DNA from: Bradyrhizobiaceae bacterium PARB1
GTDB taxonomy: Bacteria; Pseudomonadota; Alphaproteobacteria; Rhizobiales; Xanthobacteraceae
Assembly: GCA_002256345.1 (NCBI GenBank)
Contig: NKIY01000004.1
Location: forward strand, 637,876 to 701,875
Length of the DNA stretch: 64,000 bases
Reading direction: 5' to 3'
Shown here: one piece after another, positions 57,559 through 64,000 of the stretch
How the letters are laid out: every line of letters begins with the position of its first letter
How positions within the stretch are numbered: the first letter of the stretch is position 1
Program-made: the position numbers and the translations under genes
The notes under the pieces: generated by a model
The model's input: the letters and a program-made list of their open reading frames with translations, nothing else
Databases searched by the model: none
What the model was told of the DNA's origin: nothing

Positions 57559-58083
57559 ATGTCCGAGATCAACATCCGTGCGGCAACCGCCGCGGACCTT
57601 CCCGCCATCACCGCCATCTATGAAGAAGCGGTTCTTCACGGCACCGCGACCTTTGAAATCGACCCGCCGGATCTCGCCGAGATGACACGGCGCTTTGAAG
57701 GATTGGCGAGTGGCGGCTTTCCCTATTTCGTGGCGACCGAGGGCGATCAGGTGCTCGGTTATGCCTATGCCGGCCCGCACCGGCCCCGCATGGCCTATCG
57801 CTTCACGGTCGAGAATTCGATCTATCTTGCCCCGGCCGCACAGCGCCGTGGCATCGGGGGCAAGATGCTCGCTGCCCTGCTCGTGGCCTGTGAAGCGAAA
57901 GGATTCCGGCAGATGGTGGCGGTGATCGGCGATAGCGCCAATGCCGGCTCCATCGCCGTCCATCGCAACGCCGGCTTTGCGTTGATCGGCACCCATCCGA
58001 GCGTCGGCTTCAAATTTGGCCGCTGGCTCGACACCGTATCGATGCAGCGCGCCCTGGGAACCGGTGCCGGAACGCTGCCCTAA
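57559..58083 (+). CDS. GNAT family N-acetyltransferase
   Basis: A 174-residue GNAT acetyltransferase of the phosphinothricin-type branch: INIRAATAADLPAITAIYEEAVLHGTATFE at the start, FPYFVATEGDQVLGYAYAGPHRPR, the acetyl-CoA loop AQRRGIGGKMLAALL, and VAVIGDSANAGSIAVHRNAGF. The natural substrate is not known; related proteins detoxify amino-acid analogues. Confidence 0.9.
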   Translation: MSEINIRAATAADLPAITAIYEEAVLHGTATFEIDPPDLAEMTRRFEGLASGGFPYFVATEGDQVLGYAYAGPHRPRMAYRFTVENSIYLAPAAQRRGIGGKMLAALLVACEAKGFRQMVAVIGDSANAGSIAVHRNAGFALIGTHPSVGFKFGRWLDTVSMQRALGTGAGTLP

Positions 58084-58089
58084 GGCAAT

Positions 58090-58189
58090 AGCCCGGACGC
58101 ATTGCTGTGCAATCCGGGTGCTCCGGCGCGTTTCAGCTATCCCGACATCCCCGCATTGCGCTGCGCTCGACGCGGGCTATAGGGGATTG
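58090..58189. repeat. GCCCGG/GCGGGCTATAGGGG repeat
   Basis: The gap after the GNAT gene holds AATAGCCCGGACGCATTGC and CCCCGCATTGCGCTGCGCTC and GCGGGCTATAGGGG, a patchwork of inverted elements related to the GTAGCCCGC repeats at 10730 and 11809. Confidence 0.55.
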
Positions 58190-58549
58190 TCACACCACTG
58201 CCAGCTTGCGATCGATCACCAGCAGCACCCGATCGAGCTCGTGGCCGCGGCGCAGGATCATGCCGGTGGCGGAGATCACGCTATACATCCCCTGCTTGCG
58301 CATCAGCTTCGGATCCTTTTCGATCCGGTAGATCGGAATCTCCGACGAGCGGCGGAATACCGAGAAGACGGCGCGGTCGCGCAGGAAGTCGATGGCGTAA
58401 TCCCGCCATTCGCCGTCCGCGACCATGCGTCCATAGAGATTGAGGATGCGGCTGAGTTCGAGCCGGTTGAAGCTGACGACAGGCGCCGGCGTCGGGCCTG
58501 TCGTCGCCCGATTCGCGCTGGGGTCACTGTCTCCCGGAATCACTTGCAT
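58190..58549 (-). CDS. DUF2794 domain protein
   Basis: A 119-residue protein. The motif VVSFNRLELSRILNLYGRMVADGEWRDYAIDFLRDRAVFSVFRR is that of DUF2794, small alphaproteobacterial proteins of unknown function, and the C-terminus has MILRRGHELDRVLLVIDRKL. It is read alone on the minus strand; the start is ATG 58549 with AGGAGG just upstream. Confidence 0.85.
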   Translation of the reverse strand: MQVIPGDSDPSANRATTGPTPAPVVSFNRLELSRILNLYGRMVADGEWRDYAIDFLRDRAVFSVFRRSSEIPIYRIEKDPKLMRKQGMYSVISATGMILRRGHELDRVLLVIDRKLAVV

Positions 58550-59031
58550 CGGCGCCTCCTGTCACATCACGTACATGATTGCGCCGTCTGCCATTCACCG
58601 CAAGGGTCGGCCGCGAAGCCGTCGGGAGAAATCTCCCGTCACGGGAACGTTAGGCCAATCTTATTGCCGCCCAATTTTGGCCCATCCGACGCCCTTGTGG
58701 CTTTCTACAAAAAGACACTGCGTCGGGTCCGGTTCTTTCGGTCTCGGATTCCTCAGCCCCCAGCCCCCCGTGGTCGTCGGGATCGGACCCTGCGCAGAAA
58801 GTATAGTAATCCCCACTGGGCCAACGCGAGTTGGTCCATTTCTTTTTGTGGCGCGCGCTTCCCGCCGTCAGACCGTCAAAAATTCAGCACCCTCTGTCAT
58901 GATCGGATGCTTACGTCCTGCCATAAGCACGGGCGTTAATCGCCGTGTCCACGAACGCGCTGGATGACTTCATCTCGAGCCAGGCGAACAACCCCGGCCA
59001 TGACGAACGATATAACGATGTCTGGTTCCAG
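58550..59031. other. 480-bp gene-free stretch before the DUF1223 gene
   Basis: I see no gene that I trust. The region contains the near-palindrome TGGGCCAAC-GCGA-GTTGGTCCA (58817-58838, one mismatch). Several plus-strand frames cross it, but they are shadows of the neighbours. Confidence 0.55.
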
Positions 59032-59802
59032 CTACCGCAGCGACGTATATGCTGCGCCGCGCATCGCGCCGGGCCTGTCGCGCGAGCCGTCCTGCACATA
59101 GACGACAGCCGCATCAACGCCGTCGCGCGAGACATTCTCCAGCGGTACCGTCCAGCTGACGGCACTACCGTTCCAGTCGCCGACCTTCAGCCAGTTGCGA
59201 ACCACATTGTAGTAAGTGAGTTCGCGTCCGCGATTCTCGCCACGGTTGATTGTGATCGGCACCGACTTCGATACCGAGCAAATCCACACCTCGCCGTGAT
59301 CGTGGCTCGAGGTTGGGGTAGAAGCGGCAACGGAGACGTTCACATGCTTGCCGGATACGGAAACTGAGACCGGTACTGACATGACCGAGGCGCTTTGTTT
59401 GGTCGCGCTGATCGCGTCCTTGATTTGTGTCGCGTCGCTGCCAATCACGTGCGTTGCGCCATTGATGATGGCTTGCGGCGTATAGATGTCGCGATCGCCG
59501 CGCATCCGCGAATAGGCTTTCTGGCGCGCACTGAAGCGCGAATCTGCCAGGGTGTCCCGCCAGCCAAGATAGTCCCAGTAGTCGACCGGCATGCTGAGTG
59601 GAATCACCGACGGATCCTTGGCGAGGTCGCCAATGATCTTGTCGGCCGGCGGGCACGACGAACAACCCTGCGACGTGAACAGTTCCACCACCGCCCGCGG
59701 CTGCGCCTGCGCGCTTTGACTGAGCGCCATGTGACTGAATGCGACAAGCACACTGGCGCTGAGGGCGCCAGTCAATCGCGATGTGTCACGGAGAGATTTC
59801 AT
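59032..59802 (-). CDS. DUF1223 thioredoxin-like secreted protein
   Basis: A 256-residue exported protein. The signal (GALSASVLVAFSHMALSQSAQA) is followed by a thioredoxin-like domain with ELFTSQGCSSCPPADKIIGDL (two Cys), the WDYLGWRDTLAD block and IINGATHVIGSD. This is the DUF1223 family of periplasmic proteins with a possible disulfide or redox role; no function is proven. ATG 59802 is chosen over TTG three bases upstream. Confidence 0.88.
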   Translation of the reverse strand: MKSLRDTSRLTGALSASVLVAFSHMALSQSAQAQPRAVVELFTSQGCSSCPPADKIIGDLAKDPSVIPLSMPVDYWDYLGWRDTLADSRFSARQKAYSRMRGDRDIYTPQAIINGATHVIGSDATQIKDAISATKQSASVMSVPVSVSVSGKHVNVSVAASTPTSSHDHGEVWICSVSKSVPITINRGENRGRELTYYNVVRNWLKVGDWNGSAVSWTVPLENVSRDGVDAAVVYVQDGSRDRPGAMRGAAYTSLR

Positions 59803-59929
59803 CAAGACGTGCCGCGCTCGGAGTTGGGCAAACCAAATTGGTGCCGCTCGATGGGGTCATCAAAACCAATGGTGCCACTAGACCGAACGGATCCATCTTC
59901 GATGAATCCGACTCTAGCTTTCTCTTGTT

Positions 59930-59980
59930 AGCGCACGATCCGGTCCGAAAACCGGAATCCACTTTTCGCGATCGTGCCCT
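59930..59980. repeat. GCACGATCCGG inverted repeat, copy 2 of the GCATGATCC type
   Basis: GCACGATC (59933-59940) and GATCGTGC (59970-59977) flank a centre CCGAAAACCGGAATCCACTT, nearly the same as that at 27353-27405. Confidence 0.7.
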
Positions 59981-60066
59981 AATGCAGAAGGCGGCCCTTC
60001 ATAGGCCGCCTTCCAATCACTAGCTACTCACTTCAAGGTGAGGCAAGACGTCACAGCAGCTGCGGG

Positions 60067-62784
<2,718 letters not shown>

Positions 62785-62901
62785 GCGAAGGGGTCCCACT
62801 TCAGTTTGAGCGGCGCCCCGGGCGGGGCGCCAAGGCACGCTCGGCGGGGCATGGCCAGTTCGCTTGCGGGCGCCGATTGTGTGCTGCATCAATGGTCGCT
62901 T

Positions 62902-62918
62902 TATAGAATCTTTCTAGA
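62902..62918. promoter_or_regulatory. Irr/ICE-like box upstream of acnA
   Basis: TATAGAATCTTTCTAGA contains the inverted repeat TAGAA-TCT-TTCTA, matching the rhizobial iron control element TTTAGAA-N3-TTCTAAA in 12 of 14 defined bases. It lies about 118 bases upstream of acnA and about 95 before ccmA. Confidence 0.6.
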
Positions 62919-63011
62919 ACGGCTGCCACAGCGACAATCGTTTGCAGCCTTGCGAAATGATGCAACAACGCCACGGGATGTCTTGATCAAATCTGCAGGT
63001 ACGGAAAAGTG

Positions 63012-63617
63012 ATGATGCGGCTGGCGGGCCAGAATCTGCGATGCGTGCGCGCGGGCCGCGAGGTGTTCGCGGGACTCGATTTCGCGGCGAAAGCGGGGGA
63101 GGCGGTTGCCGTGGTCGGCCCCAACGGGGCCGGCAAGACATCGCTGCTGCGCCTGATCGCAGGGCTGATCATGCCGGCCGATGGAACGATCGCGCTGGAT
63201 GGCGGCGATGCCGAGCTGAGCGTGGCCGAACAGGCGCATTATCTCGGTCATCGCGATGCGATGAAGCCGGCTTTGACGGTGACGGAGAATCTCGGATTCT
63301 GGGCGGAATTTCTTGGCGGCGTGGCCTCCGGGCCGGCCGCCGCGCTGGAGGCTGTGGGGCTCAGCCATGCCGCGCAACTGCCGGCTGGTTTCCTGTCGGC
63401 CGGCCAGCGCCGGCGCCTCTCGATCGCCCGGCTGCTGACGATCAAGCGCCCGATCTGGCTGCTCGACGAGCCGACCTCGGCGCTGGATGCGGGCAGCCAG
63501 AAGGTGTTTGCGGGATTGATGACGGCGCATCTGGCCGGCGGCGGCCTGATCATGGCAGCGACACATACCCCGTTGGGGATCGCGGCGCGGGAGTTGCGAA
63601 TCGGGGGCGAGGCGTGA
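63012..63617 (+). CDS. ccmA: Cytochrome c biogenesis ATP-binding export protein CcmA
   Basis: A 201-residue ABC ATPase of system I cytochrome c maturation, driving release of haem from CcmE with CcmB/C. Walker A is [18 protein letters not shown], signature [16 protein letters not shown], Walker [13 protein letters not shown], His switch MAATHTPLG. Tandem ATG codons (63012, 63015) follow GGAAAAG. The direction is divergent from acnA. Confidence 0.95.
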   Translation: MMRLAGQNLRCVRAGREVFAGLDFAAKAGEAVAVVGPNGAGKTSLLRLIAGLIMPADGTIALDGGDAELSVAEQAHYLGHRDAMKPALTVTENLGFWAEFLGGVASGPAAALEAVGLSHAAQLPAGFLSAGQRRRLSIARLLTIKRPIWLLDEPTSALDAGSQKVFAGLMTAHLAGGGLIMAATHTPLGIAARELRIGGEA

Positions 63618-63720
63618 CGCACATCGAAGTCGCCATGCCACAAGGCTCCGGCAGTTATGTTCGCTCCGCCCCGCAGGGGGGAGGAGACCTCTGGCGTTCG
63701 TGGTTTTGCGGGCGCCTCTC

Positions 63721-64000
63721 ATGACCGCGCTCCTCGCCCTCATCCGCCGCGATATCCGAATCGCCCTCCGCGTCGGCGGTGGCGCGCTGATCGGCGTGCT
63801 GTTCTTCCTCACGGTGGTCGTTCTGATGCCCTTCGCCATCGGCCCCGATCTGAATCTGCTGATGCGGCTCGGGCCCGCCATCCTCTGGCTCGGCGCCCTC
63901 CTTGCGAGCCTCCTCACCCTCGATCGCCTGTTCACGGCAGATGCTGACGACGGCTCGCTCGATCTCATCCTGATGAGTCGTACGCCGCTGGAATTCGCCT
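63721..64000 (+). CDS. ccmB: Haem exporter protein CcmB (partial)
   Basis: The start of CcmB runs to the window edge, about 93 residues seen. It begins MTALLALIRRDIRIALRVGGG and then shows the first membrane segments (ALIGVLFFLTVVVLMPFAIG and LGPAILWLGALLASLLTL). The family text ADDGSLDLILMS is clear. It is the next gene of the ccmAB operon, 103 bases after ccmA. It is truncated by the window, not by mutation. Confidence 0.93.
   Translation, partial: MTALLALIRRDIRIALRVGGGALIGVLFFLTVVVLMPFAIGPDLNLLMRLGPAILWLGALLASLLTLDRLFTADADDGSLDLILMSRTPLEFA

Noticed and set aside
58945-59367. A 140-codon plus-strand frame opposite the DUF1223 gene
   Set aside because: Antisense to a clear secreted protein, with no known domain.
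59987-60013. GAAGGCGGCC/GGCCGCCTTC hairpin as acnA terminator
   Set aside because: The stem is real but no T-run follows on the acnA strand, so I do not list it as a terminator.

Overview
The window is chromosomal DNA from a GC-rich alphaproteobacterium, most likely a Bradyrhizobiaceae/Nitrobacteraceae member (Rhodopseudomonas, Tardiphaga, Afipia or Bradyrhizobium type). The basis is protein similarity as I recognise it, a detached atpHAGDC operon, the proA-nadD-rsfS-rlmH-EnvC-ctpA order, an mdh-sucCD / sucA-odhB-SDR-lpdA TCA cluster, and intergenic palindromic repeats of types common in that family. I see no rRNA, tRNA, CRISPR array, prophage or insertion sequence.

Layout. 1-287: edge of an unknown membrane protein gene. 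492-4472: an IclR-linked catabolic cassette (enoyl-CoA hydratase, Bug-type binding protein, class III CoA-transferase) with a divergent regulator. 4550-10669: a housekeeping run for proline and NAD synthesis, ribosome silencing, rRNA methylation, cell-wall hydrolase activation and periplasmic proteolysis. 10774-12498: a secreted unknown protein and RlpA. 13203-18319: F1-ATP synthase genes atpHAGDC. 18486-21641: TerB-like/DUF533 protein, two tandem Nudix hydrolases and a divergent polysaccharide deacetylase. 21777-25091: divergent priA and xerC. 25213-27322: a DUF4337 protein, an epoxide-hydrolase-like enzyme and a membrane protein. 27420-34090: 2-oxoglutarate dehydrogenase genes.

34091-46556 is the accessory part. 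It holds a TetR/OsmC/acyl-CoA-dehydrogenase-like/rhodanese module, a chemoreceptor, and an aromatic or N-heteroaromatic degradation cluster (FAD monooxygenase, carboxymuconolactone-decarboxylase-like protein, alpha/beta hydrolase, LysR regulator and a NitT/TauT-type ABC importer). This block sits between sucA and sucD, which in relatives I remember are adjacent.

46557-49818: sucD, sucC and mdh. 50133-53120: zapE, thpR and tesA. 53119-56393: a YbbA/YbbP-like ABC pair head-to-head with tesA. 56690-59802: a BI-1 family membrane protein, a GNAT acetyltransferase, and DUF2794 and DUF1223 proteins. 60067-64000: acnA, and divergently ccmA and the start of ccmB.

No obviously new defence or mobile system is present. 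The most interesting signals are regulatory: a 15-bp LysR-type motif shared by the catabolic operon, its ABC importer and the chemoreceptor; a sigma54-like promoter with a TetR-type operator before osmC; an Irr/ICE-like box before acnA; a CtrA-like box before rlpA; and palindromes over the promoters of sucC and of the CoA-transferase/IclR pair. The osmC/flavoprotein/rhodanese module is the best candidate for an uncharacterised pathway.
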